From Bog-473 sp963717455 (GTDB lineage Bacteria; Actinomycetota; Acidimicrobiia; Acidimicrobiales; RAAP-2): a DNA stretch of 64,000 nt. The stretch spans positions 4,278,001-4,342,000 of the forward strand of contig OY970336.1 in NCBI GenBank assembly GCA_963717455.1. Direction: 5' to 3'. Under the pieces are notes generated by a model. It was given only the letters and a program-made list of their open reading frames with translations. It was not told where the DNA came from and did not search any database. Shown piece by piece: positions 53,937 through 61,545 of the stretch; the first letter of the stretch is position 1; every line of letters begins with the position of its first letter. The translations under genes and the position numbers were made by a program.

Positions 53937-55021
53937 CGGTGACCTCCGATGCGGTTCTTCGCTCTTTGGCCTATGTTCGCGGCGCGCAGGATAGGCCGAA
54001 GCACGGCCTCGGCGCTTCGAGAGGGGGGCACCAGCACGTTTGCCACAGTTCGGCGGCTCGGCCAGAGACGGTTGATCATCGAGTTGTGGGGATCGGTGCA
54101 GGAGTCGGCCCACATGCGCCCCTCGGCGCCAAAGCATTCCATATCACGAACCTCCAGCTGGAACCCGGGGGAGTTGGAGGCGTACCGCTCGTCGTAGGCA
54201 CTCTTGAAGCAGAATACAGCGTTCCCCGTGATGAGGCTGCACTTCATGGCCACCGGCCGCCCTGAGACTTCAAGGCTTCTCAGCGTGAGGCAACCCCGGC
54301 GGGCGAAGTCTGCGCACACCTCCCTGAAGAACTGTGCGTGCTCTGGCCTGGAGGCCAGGGCTGTTCCATTTGCCGCTTTCCACCCACTCGCTTCCAGCTC
54401 CAAGAAGTCTTCTATCGCCGACGGTTCACCGCTGCGCTCAACGACGACGGCAGGAGCTCCCATCTCCGCTTCGAGGCGACGGCCAAGCCTGGAGACCTCC
54501 CGGCGAACACGGCCGCCGAGTGCGGAACCGTTCTCCTCGTGATGGAGGACCGCCCGCTCAAATGTGTTCCCGATCACCGGCTGGTGAGGGCGCATGCTCA
54601 TGGCCTGTTTGAGAGCCGATTCCACGGGGCCACCGGTTCCCAGCAGGTCGAATGCAAGGATCCTCTGCCGGCCGGCCCAGCGGTTCAACTCGTCGAGCAA
54701 TCCCTCGAGAGCTCCCAACGGTTGGTCGGCATCCAGCAAGGGAGTGCCCAGGAAGCAATAGAGATGGACCCAGCTCCGAACGACGCGGGGTCCCATCCCC
54801 CGCCATAGCCGGTTCGAGTACACCGGGAGCGCAGCTTTGAGGATTCCGTCCTCAACGAACACTGCGAGGTAGACGCTTGACGATTTCAGATGCCGAGCAG
54901 CTGCCAGGACAAACTCGGCCTCGAAGAAGGCGTTTGGCTCGGCCGCTCGGCACGCCAAATCCTTCCAGGCCTCAACTAGTTCGGCAGATTTGTGAGGGAG
55001 TTCGACCACTGTCGTCTGCAT
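53933..55021 (-). CDS. GNAT-fold acetyltransferase, CelD/BcsL type
   Basis: This 362-residue member of the same broad group as the gene at 51981 is only distantly similar to it. Landmarks are 'EPNAFFEAEFVLAAARHL', 'LGGRVRREVSRLGRRLEAEM', 'IEDFLELEASGWKAANGTAL' and 'CFKSAYDERYASNSPGFQLE'. The last is the region where FemAB/CelD proteins bind acetyl-CoA or substrate. It is the first gene of the GNAT-cupin-GNAT operon. Its start faces a 695-bp divergent region. The acceptor molecule is unknown; a surface polysaccharide is the contextual guess. Confidence 0.8.
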   Translation of the reverse strand: MQTTVVELPHKSAELVEAWKDLACRAAEPNAFFEAEFVLAAARHLKSSSVYLAVFVEDGILKAALPVYSNRLWRGMGPRVVRSWVHLYCFLGTPLLDADQPLGALEGLLDELNRWAGRQRILAFDLLGTGGPVESALKQAMSMRPHQPVIGNTFERAVLHHEENGSALGGRVRREVSRLGRRLEAEMGAPAVVVERSGEPSAIEDFLELEASGWKAANGTALASRPEHAQFFREVCADFARRGCLTLRSLEVSGRPVAMKCSLITGNAVFCFKSAYDERYASNSPGFQLEVRDMECFGAEGRMWADSCTDPHNSMINRLWPSRRTVANVLVPPSRSAEAVLRPILRAANIGQRAKNRIGGHR

Positions 55022-55716
55022 GGCACCTCAGGTCCCAAACCCCGCCCGCCCCCCGGACTTAGGTCGCTGTTAGCCAGGGAGTTTAGCGATCCGGAAGAAT
55101 CCTTCAAGATCGAAGTGTGGTTCGGGCAGGTCCCCCGCGCCACGCGCCAACGCTCGTGTGAACGAGCATCCACGCTTGAATCCCTTGGAACCCAATGAAA
55201 CACTTGGTTGTCACTATGAGGGGCCGCGATACCGGAGCGGAGTGAGAGGCCGGGTGCTCAAGGGGGTATCGCGGTGAAGACGTGTACAAAGAACGGCAAC
55301 TTCGACTACGACCGGAACCGCAAAAAGACAACAAACGCACAATTCGCCTGGCCAGACGACGTAGTCGAGAGTCTGGTCGCAGGTAACGCGGCGGCTGCCT
55401 AACCGGTAGCCGGAGACTCCGTGCTGATGGATCATCCTGCATACAGAGCCTGTCGAAACCACTCGGAGCTCCCTTGCAGAAGGTTGGGTCACCCCTTCCT
55501 CGTTCGTCAGCCGAGTTACGGAACGGAGCTGGTGTGCCTTCGGCTCATCGTCACGATGCGGTCCGCACAGGCCTTCCCGTGACCACCGACTCGACGGAAC
55601 AGACCCCTAGACGAGGTTGGCGCGTCGATCGCCGCGGGCCGCCAGGCGGAAGCGTTCACACGACTGAGACAAAATCGTGGCGAACGGCAGATTGCAATGA
55701 ATCTGGGCGGGACGAG
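55022..55716. other. Divergent intergenic region with a structured segment and a small ORF
   Basis: 695 bp separate the GNAT operon and the GT2-flippase gene. A perfect 10-bp stem, CCGCGATACC (55224-55233) with GGTATCGCGG (55265-55274), encloses a 31-nt GA-rich loop. At its 3' base a GTG (55274) opens a 42-codon ORF to TAA 55402, beginning 'VKTCTKNGNFDYDRNRKKTT' and ending 'AGNAAAA', with an AGGGGGT purine run 7 nt ahead. I do not recognise it. The rest (55022-55220, 55403-55716) shows no gene; the GT2 frame itself is open back to 55474. Confidence 0.55.
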
Positions 55717-58027
55717 ATGGGTGACGGAGCAGACTCGGTCCCGGTGGGCGAGTCGGACGGTCGAGGACTCGATACGGGAGCTACCACCATTCCTTTCGGC
55801 CCACCTCACACGGTGACGGTCGTCATTTGCGCCTACACAGAACGTCGCTGGGACTCGCTCGTCGATGCGATCACATCGATCCGCGCCCAGCGGCGTCGTC
55901 CCGACCAGCTCGTCGTGGTCATCGACCACAATGATGAGCTGCTCCTGCGCGCTCAGTCCGCGTTTCAGAGCGACGTGAAAGTGGTCGCCAATGCGGAGGT
56001 CACGGGTTTGTCAGGTGCCCGCAATACTGGCTTGCGACTCGCCACAGGCGACGTGGTCGCGTTCCTCGATGACGACGCCGAGGCAGACCCCGGTTGGCTG
56101 GAGGAACTACTCGCTCACTACCTCCCGGATGTGGTCGGTGCGGGCGGCGCCGCGTTGCCGGTCTGGCCCGGAAGTGCCCGCCCCCGCTGGTTCCCGGAAG
56201 AGTTCGACTGGGTGGTGGGCTGCAGCTATCGCGGCTTGCCGGACACCGTTGCGCCGCAGCGGAATCTCATCGGAGCGGCCATGTCATTCCGTCGATCTGC
56301 CTTCGACGAGGTTGGTGAATTTGACCCGGACATGGGACGCCTCGGCACAATTCCGCTGGGATGCGAGGAGACCGAGTTCTCGCTTCGCGTCCGCACGGCC
56401 TTCACTGGAGCTGAGCTGGTCTACGTACCGCGCGCGAAGGTCCACCACCACGTGGGAACGGAACGGACGAAAGTCCGGTATTTCCTTCGACGTTGCTTTG
56501 CAGAGGGTGTCTCCAAGGCGGCTGTCACGCGGCGCGCTGGCAGCGAGCAAGCGCTGGCCAGCGAACGCACCTACGTCCGCTCCACCTTGCCGAGGGGAGT
56601 GCTTAGCGGCTTGCGTGCGGTTCTCCGAGGCGACCTTGGAGGTTTCGCTCGCTCCGTCATGATCGTGGTCGGTCTCCTCGCGACGACGGCCGGCTATCTT
56701 TCGCCAAGAGCCTGGAGATCTCAGCGACAGGCGGTGGACTCGACACATGAACCGACGGAAAAGAGACGGCTCTTCGCGAATTTCGCTTATCTCGCCTCGA
56801 AGCAGGGTGTAACCGCTGTCATCGGCCTGATCTACTGGTCACTGGCTACCCACCTCTTCCGCACGCAAGACGTCGGCCTCGCTGCAGCAGCATCATCGAC
56901 TTCGTTCTTCCTCGCCGCGCTCGGGGTCCTCGGGATCGCGGTCCTCCTACTCGCCGAACTCAAATCGATCGACGAGGCATCCCGGCGTGTCGTGGTCACC
57001 ACTGGGATCGCGGTTGCGTCCCTTGTGGTCCTGGTGCTTTCGATCGGTACCATGGTGCTCTCGCCCGTCCTCGGAAAGAGTCTGAGAATCATCGCGGACG
57101 ACCCGGTCACCTCCGCCCTTTTCATCATTGGGGGCGTGGCAACCGTGGCAACCATTACCTTCGACAATACGGCGATTGGACTGAACCGCGGCTCAGCTCA
57201 GCTCACGAGGGGAATCATCGCCTCCGTACTCAAAGTTGCCTGTTTGGGCATTCTCGTCTTCGCTGGATCGAGAACTACGGCGGGCCTGATGTTCTCCTGG
57301 GCGGGAGGGCTGGTCATTTCCTTCCTGATCTGTCTTCCCATGCTTCGGCTCGCGCGCAGCCATCCCGGTAAAGGGGGACTTAACCAACGGCTCGCCCTGA
57401 TACGCCGCTATGGCATGCTCTCCCTCAACCACCACGCACTCAATCTATCGATCAACTCAGCTTCGTTCGTCGTCCCGGCCATGGCGGCCCTGCTCATCCT
57501 TCCTCAACAGGTCGCCTACTTCATCACTGCTGACCTGGTGGCGACCGCTGTGCTTATGATCCCCTATTTGCTCGCCCTGTCACTTTTCGCTGCGAAGTCG
57601 CACGACCCTCACGTGCTCCACGACCTCCTTCGTCGGACTCTGCCTCTTGGACTTGCCGCGTGCGGTGCGCTCGTGCTTATCGTCGAGGTTGCTGCTCCGC
57701 TGCTGCTTCAAATTCTTCGGCCATGCCTATGCAGTGAACGGAAGTACACCACTTCGACTTCTCATACTCATTGGTCCTTCGTATGTGATCAAAGATCACT
57801 ATGTCGCGATCCGCAGGGCGCAAGGACGTCTCAGCGAGGCCACTCGGGTCATTGCTCTCGGAACTGCCGTCGAAGCAGCCGGCGTCGCCGTAGGGGGCGC
57901 GCTTTGGGGAGTGACAGGACTCTGCCTCGGGTGGGCGATTGCCGCGGCGTGCGAGGCCCTTGCTCTTTCACCCGTCGTGATCGGGGTCTACCGCCGGGTG
58001 CCGGTCACGGAATACCTCACACGGTGA
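55717..58027 (+). pseudogene. GT2 glycosyltransferase fused to a polysaccharide flippase, frameshifted near the C-terminus
   Basis: This is one long gene of about 769 residues once a single extra base near 57712-57718 is removed. The N-terminal 250 residues are a GT-A family 2 transferase: 'VTVVICAYTERRWDSLVDAI', 'LSGARNTGLRLATGDVVAFL', the D-D-D metal site in 'FLDDDAEADPGW', and 'CEETEFSLRVR'. From about residue 350 a multi-helix Wzx/MATE-like exporter follows ('ANFAYLASKQGVTAVIGLIY' onward), ending in the second frame with 'LRLLILIGPSYVIKDHYVAI' and 'VPVTEYLTR'. Such a fusion would link sugar addition to export of the lipid-linked unit. ATG 55717 is chosen; the frame is open upstream. Confidence 0.78.
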
Positions 58028-58333
58028 TGCACCTAAGTGCTCGGTCGAGGTCGGCGGACGCCGACTTGAGTCATCGAGGACGCGGTGGGTCTCCGCCACC
58101 GGCAACGGCGAGACATGACGACGGACCGACTCGAGGCGGCACTCGATGTGGACGAATCGACCGGCAAGCCCGATCTGGGGGAGGGAACGACCAACCGCGA
58201 CAGCGCCTGCTCCCCACTCGCCCGCAGCAACATCCAGGCGGATGGCCACATCGCTCAGTCGGGTTCCTACTCAAGAATTGTGCGAACATTGTTTCAGAAT
58301 TCAAGAGTTTTGGGAAAATAGGTCTTGACGGCG

Positions 58334-58459
58334 TCGTCCGGTCCCCGACAGGGGACGCTCCCCAGCTAGGCCGCTCAGATGTATGGCCACCAAGGCTCTC
58401 GGCCTCTCATCGAGGCAGCGAAGCCGGACAGAATCCCGCCTACAGGCCGGCTCACCGTC
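58334..58459 (+). pseudogene. Second copy of the rnpB 3' end
   Basis: This matches 37179-37303 (the last 125 nt of rnpB) with five substitutions plus one short mismatched, one-base-gapped patch. It includes GTCCGGTCCCCGA, 'GGCCGCTCAGATG', 'CCTCTCATCGAGGCAG', 'GACAGAATCCCGCC' and 'GGCCGGCTCACCGTC'. Homology begins abruptly at its 5' side and ends at the P1 base as in the real gene. Without the 5' 270 nt it cannot be active. It marks the far border of the exopolysaccharide-rich segment that begins at rnpB. Confidence 0.9.
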
Positions 58460-58547
58460 GCTTGCCGTTGAACTCCGGCGAATCGATGGCCCTGAGAAAC
58501 CGAGGATCGGCCTGACTGCTCTCGCGCCCGTCAGCAATCTGAACCTG

Positions 58548-59573
58548 TCAAGGGGCGGCGGGTTCGCCCACTTTGGTCGCGAGGAGGAGATCCTGGTCAC
58601 CGAGGCTGCCGGCCCCGTCGTCCCAGAGGGCCGGCCGGCCACACCATCCGCCGTGATGCACCCCATCGGCGAGCGACAGTCCATGTCGCTCAAACAGCTC
58701 TCTGATATAGCCCTCTTCATAGCCAATCGAAAGCTCCGGGACTTTGTCGTTGACGGTCCAGTACACGCCGCGATCGTGTTTAAAGTGATGGGATCCTCTT
58801 CCGGCCTCCATCATCTCGATGGACTCGGGGTTCAGTAGGTAGAAGGTTGCCCAACAACTCCCCCCGGGGCGTAACACGCGCGAGATCTCGGCTACGTATC
58901 TGCGCGTATCCTCAGGAAGCATGTGCGTAAAGACTGAAATGAGGATGACGAGGTCGAAAGCATCGTCCGGGTATGGAAACGTGTAGTCCGATGCCGACAC
59001 ATTCCCGCCAGGGTTGTACTCCTTGTTGAAGATGTCGGCCAACGTGAAGTGGAAATTTGGATATCTACTCGCTATATGCTCATTGCACCAATTGATTCCC
59101 GACGGGACGATGTCCAGCCCTTCGTACGAGCCGCCCTGCAGATAGCGTGTCAGGGGAACGGCGAGCCGTCCGATCCCGCAACCAATGTCCAGCACATGCG
59201 CCTCCGGCGTGATGACGCCCATCCGGATCAGACGGTCGACTCCTTCCTCCGCGCCTTCCTTGAAATCAACGGACCCAACGAAGATCTTGGACTTCGGCGG
59301 GATCAGATCGTCCGACTGACCGAGGGCTGATTCGATCAGATCGGGCAAAAGGAAGTACAGCTTGCGTAGGGTCCAGCGGACGCGCCTGGGGATGGCAGGC
59401 ATGAGCACGGCGTTGAACCACTCTTGTCGGAACAGAAAGTGCCGAAACGCATCCAGCGCAGAAGCGAGTTCTTCCAGCATGGTGCGTGCCAGACACGCCA
59501 CGCGAGATCCGAAGGATCTCTGCCGGACGGCATTGTCCGGGGACGATGGGGATTGGGCCGACTCTTCGCTCAT
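58548..59573 (-). CDS. SAM-dependent methyltransferase
   Basis: This class I methyltransferase of 341 residues has a long helical N-terminus, then motif I 'AHVLDIGCGIGRLAVPL', 'YEGLDIVPSGINWCNEHI', 'FDLVILISVFTHMLPED' and 'EISRVLRPGGSCWATFYL'. The order and the C-terminal 'HDRGVYWTV' region resemble sugar- or O-antigen-modifying methyltransferases. ATG 59573 has a GGGAGC site. It lies 88 bp beyond the second rnpB tail. A decayed fragment of its N-terminal third lies at 42892-43095. Confidence 0.87.
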   Translation of the reverse strand: MSEESAQSPSSPDNAVRQRSFGSRVACLARTMLEELASALDAFRHFLFRQEWFNAVLMPAIPRRVRWTLRKLYFLLPDLIESALGQSDDLIPPKSKIFVGSVDFKEGAEEGVDRLIRMGVITPEAHVLDIGCGIGRLAVPLTRYLQGGSYEGLDIVPSGINWCNEHIASRYPNFHFTLADIFNKEYNPGGNVSASDYTFPYPDDAFDLVILISVFTHMLPEDTRRYVAEISRVLRPGGSCWATFYLLNPESIEMMEAGRGSHHFKHDRGVYWTVNDKVPELSIGYEEGYIRELFERHGLSLADGVHHGGWCGRPALWDDGAGSLGDQDLLLATKVGEPAAP

Positions 59574-60131
59574 GTGCTCCCGGCTTCCTGGTTGGGAGTA
59601 TTCCGGTCGCCCCCATCCCGACACTCAATGATGTTTACGACTAACGCCGACGTCGGAGATAGAGCCAGTTGGACCGAATTGAAACAACTGTTTGACATAT
59701 TTTTCATCGGGTTGAAGAGGATCCAGGCTGTGGGCGGCAGACGGTGGCGTACGACAGCTCGGAGGCTGGGCTGGCTGCCCTCAGTGTCCAAGCCCGAAAG
59801 CCGGGCCAGCACCTTCGAGCGCGGTGGGGTTCCAGTTCCTCTGGGCACTGGACCTAGTGAGGCTGGTGGCAACCTTCCGAGGTCGTGCCGAAGGTCTTCG
59901 AACCAGTCGATCAGATGAGCCCGGTGCGGCGGGAGGGGCCGCCGTCAGAGCATCGTTCGCCTTACAGCTCCAGAGGTCCGCGAAAAGGCTGTTCACGATC
60001 TCATCGGCTTTTATCTGGCCCTCGTTAGGATACGTGGCCATGGGTGCACAATCGGTTGACGGAACAAATCCTGTGCGACCCAAGCTGGCGCGGCAAGCAC
60101 AGACTGCGTTCCCAATTGGAGCATCGCGGCA
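59574..60131. other. Intergenic region with the duplicated deacetylase leader
   Basis: 558 bp between the methyltransferase and the deacetylase. The last ~150 bp match the leader at 50560-50708 (see there), including the TAGGAT hexamer at 60026-60031. A stretch near 59910-59937 resembles 43124-43150, next to the methyltransferase fragment. The AT-rich patch at 59678-59715 could serve the divergent methyltransferase promoter. No gene is supported. Confidence 0.6.
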
Positions 60132-61040
60132 GTGAAGAACGCTGGAACGCTTATCGTCTGCTATCACCGAATCGCGGAAGGCGTCGAGGACCCTTTTTCT
60201 ATGTGTGTGAGTCCCGAGCACTTTACAGCCCACCTCGAGGAAATTACACGTAGACGCGAACCGTCGACCCTTGACGACCTGTCTGTTCCATCGCGTCGAC
60301 CCAGAGTGGTAGTGACCTTCGATGATGGCTACAGCGACAACCTGAGCAATGCGCTGCCGATTGCTGAATCGAAGGGCGTACCCATTACGGTGTTCGTACC
60401 GAGCAGCCTTCTCAGCGGCCGCAGCGGATTCTGGTGGGACCGTCTCGGCGCTCTGCTGCGCTCCCGTCCGCGAGGAATAAACGAGTTCTTCCTGACGACA
60501 AGCGAAGAGACTGTCCGCATCCCACTTGGTGCGTCTGACTTTCGCACGGACCTGCGTGCAGTGCGTCGTCACTTGCTTCCCCTTTCAGTCCAAGAAATCG
60601 AATCCGCCTTGGACGCCGCCTCTGAAGGTTGGTCCATTGGTTCGACGCCTCCTCCCGACGCTCGAGCATTGACGCCGGCAGAACTTCTCCAGCTGGCGGC
60701 CTCCGAAGTAGTCACGATCGGCGCCCACACGGTCGATCATGTTCAACTGCGTGGCCGACAGAAACAGGAGCAGGTCGAGACCATCACTGCGTCGAGGATG
60801 GATCTGGAACGGTTTCTCGGGCGAAGTGTGTCCCATTTTGCCTATCCCTTCGGCCGCGTCGACGACTTCGACGAGACTTCGGTTGACGCGGTGCGCATGG
60901 CCAATTTCGACAATGCGTGCACCGCGCTGCCGGGCACGGCCAGACCCTCGACGGATCCCTACCGGCTTCCCCGACGCGGTGTCATCGACTGGGGGCGCCT
61001 TCGCTTCCGAGCGCAGCTCGAGCGTTGGAGGCTCGGGTGA
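60132..61040 (+). CDS. Polysaccharide deacetylase (NodB/CE4 type)
   Basis: This CE4 esterase of 302 residues removes N- or O-acetyl groups from glycans. Conserved motifs are visible: 'GTLIVCYHRIAEG' at the start, T-F-D-D-G-Y-S-D-N with the catalytic and metal Asp pair, H-T-V-D-H in 'VVTIGAHTVDHVQL' for zinc, and 'SHFAYPFGRVDDF'. No signal peptide is present, so it would act in the cytoplasm or on a lipid-linked intermediate. It starts at GTG 60132. A stub of a paralogue survives at 50709-50807 ahead of a GT4 gene, while here the GT4 gene has been lost just downstream. Confidence 0.9.
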   Translation: MKNAGTLIVCYHRIAEGVEDPFSMCVSPEHFTAHLEEITRRREPSTLDDLSVPSRRPRVVVTFDDGYSDNLSNALPIAESKGVPITVFVPSSLLSGRSGFWWDRLGALLRSRPRGINEFFLTTSEETVRIPLGASDFRTDLRAVRRHLLPLSVQEIESALDAASEGWSIGSTPPPDARALTPAELLQLAASEVVTIGAHTVDHVQLRGRQKQEQVETITASRMDLERFLGRSVSHFAYPFGRVDDFDETSVDAVRMANFDNACTALPGTARPSTDPYRLPRRGVIDWGRLRFRAQLERWRLG

Positions 61041-61045
61041 CGAAC

Positions 61046-61084
61046 ATGATTCCTCACGCTGGTCCCCAACCTACGAGGTCGTAG
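61046..61084 (+). pseudogene. Stub of a GT4 gene start
   Basis: ATG 61046 opens 'MIPHAGPQPTRS' and then a stop. The DNA around it (GACGAACATGAT, CTCAC, CTGGTCCCCAA) aligns with the start of the GT4 gene at 50804 (GGACATGAT, CTCAC, CTGATCCCCAA). The rest of the GT4 gene is absent; unrelated minus-strand DNA follows. Confidence 0.65.
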
Positions 61085-61102
61085 CGCCCCGCTACCGAGC
61101 TC

Positions 61103-61458
61103 TCAGACGAGGTCTGCGACGCGGTCGAAGTTGGGGTTGGTGCCGCTCGGTGCGCCCGTCTCGTCGGGCGGGAACCCGGCCTCCATCTGGCGATGCTCCG
61201 ACTTGCTGGTGACGCAGCTACCGCCGGTGTTTCCATCCCTTGGCGCCGTAGGTGGGGTCGTAGACCAGGTTCAGATTCAGGCCGTTGTGAACGACGACCT
61301 CGGTGGGATCGAAATACTTCTGGTGCGTCGTGGTTTCCGTTGCGCCGTAGCCAAGCGGTCGACCCGTGGTGCAGCCGGGGAACCAGCCGTTGTATTGAGG
61401 TGGTTCCGGTGAACTGATCATCGAGTACCAGCTGCGACGCGCTGTAGCGCACCGGTGG
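61103..61458 (-). pseudogene. GH16 glycoside hydrolase remnant
   Basis: Minus-strand pieces match the GH16 domains of the island in three frames: 'RYSASQLVLDDQFTG'; then 'NGWFPGCTTGRPLGYGATE', 'HQKYFDPTEVVVHNGLNLN' and 'VYDPTYGAKGW'; then 'SCVTSKSEHRQMEAGFPPDE' and 'TGAPSGTNPNFDRVADLV' before a stop. The catalytic E-I-D-x-x-E segment is deleted between 'SCVTSK' and 'MEAGF', and the start and C-terminus are missing. It cannot be active. Confidence 0.82.
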
Positions 61459-61545
61459 CGAACGTCTCCAGCGACGTCCGCCTGGCCAAAGCATCGGCGA
61501 AGGAGACTGCCACGGTGCGGTACCGTTGAGGTGGGAGGGTGACCC
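61459..61545. other. Leader of the secreted six-repeat gene
   Basis: This short gap between the GH16 remnant and the next gene carries GGGAGG at 61533-61538, the ribosome site for GTG 61546. No clear promoter hexamers are seen. Confidence 0.5.

Noticed and set aside
55274..55480. Possible tmRNA, because ACAACAAACGCACAATTCGCC resembles an ssrA tag region [split: ACAACAAACGCA / CAATTCGCC]
   Set aside because: There is no tRNA-like acceptor stem, no T-loop with TTCGAA and a paired stem at the 3' end, and the segment is too short for a one-piece tmRNA.
37304..58333. Search for an integrase, transposase or CRISPR array in the rnpB-bounded segment
   Set aside because: None seen. No tyrosine or serine recombinase motifs, no DDE transposase and no regularly spaced repeats were recognised, so the island is called from its borders and content only.
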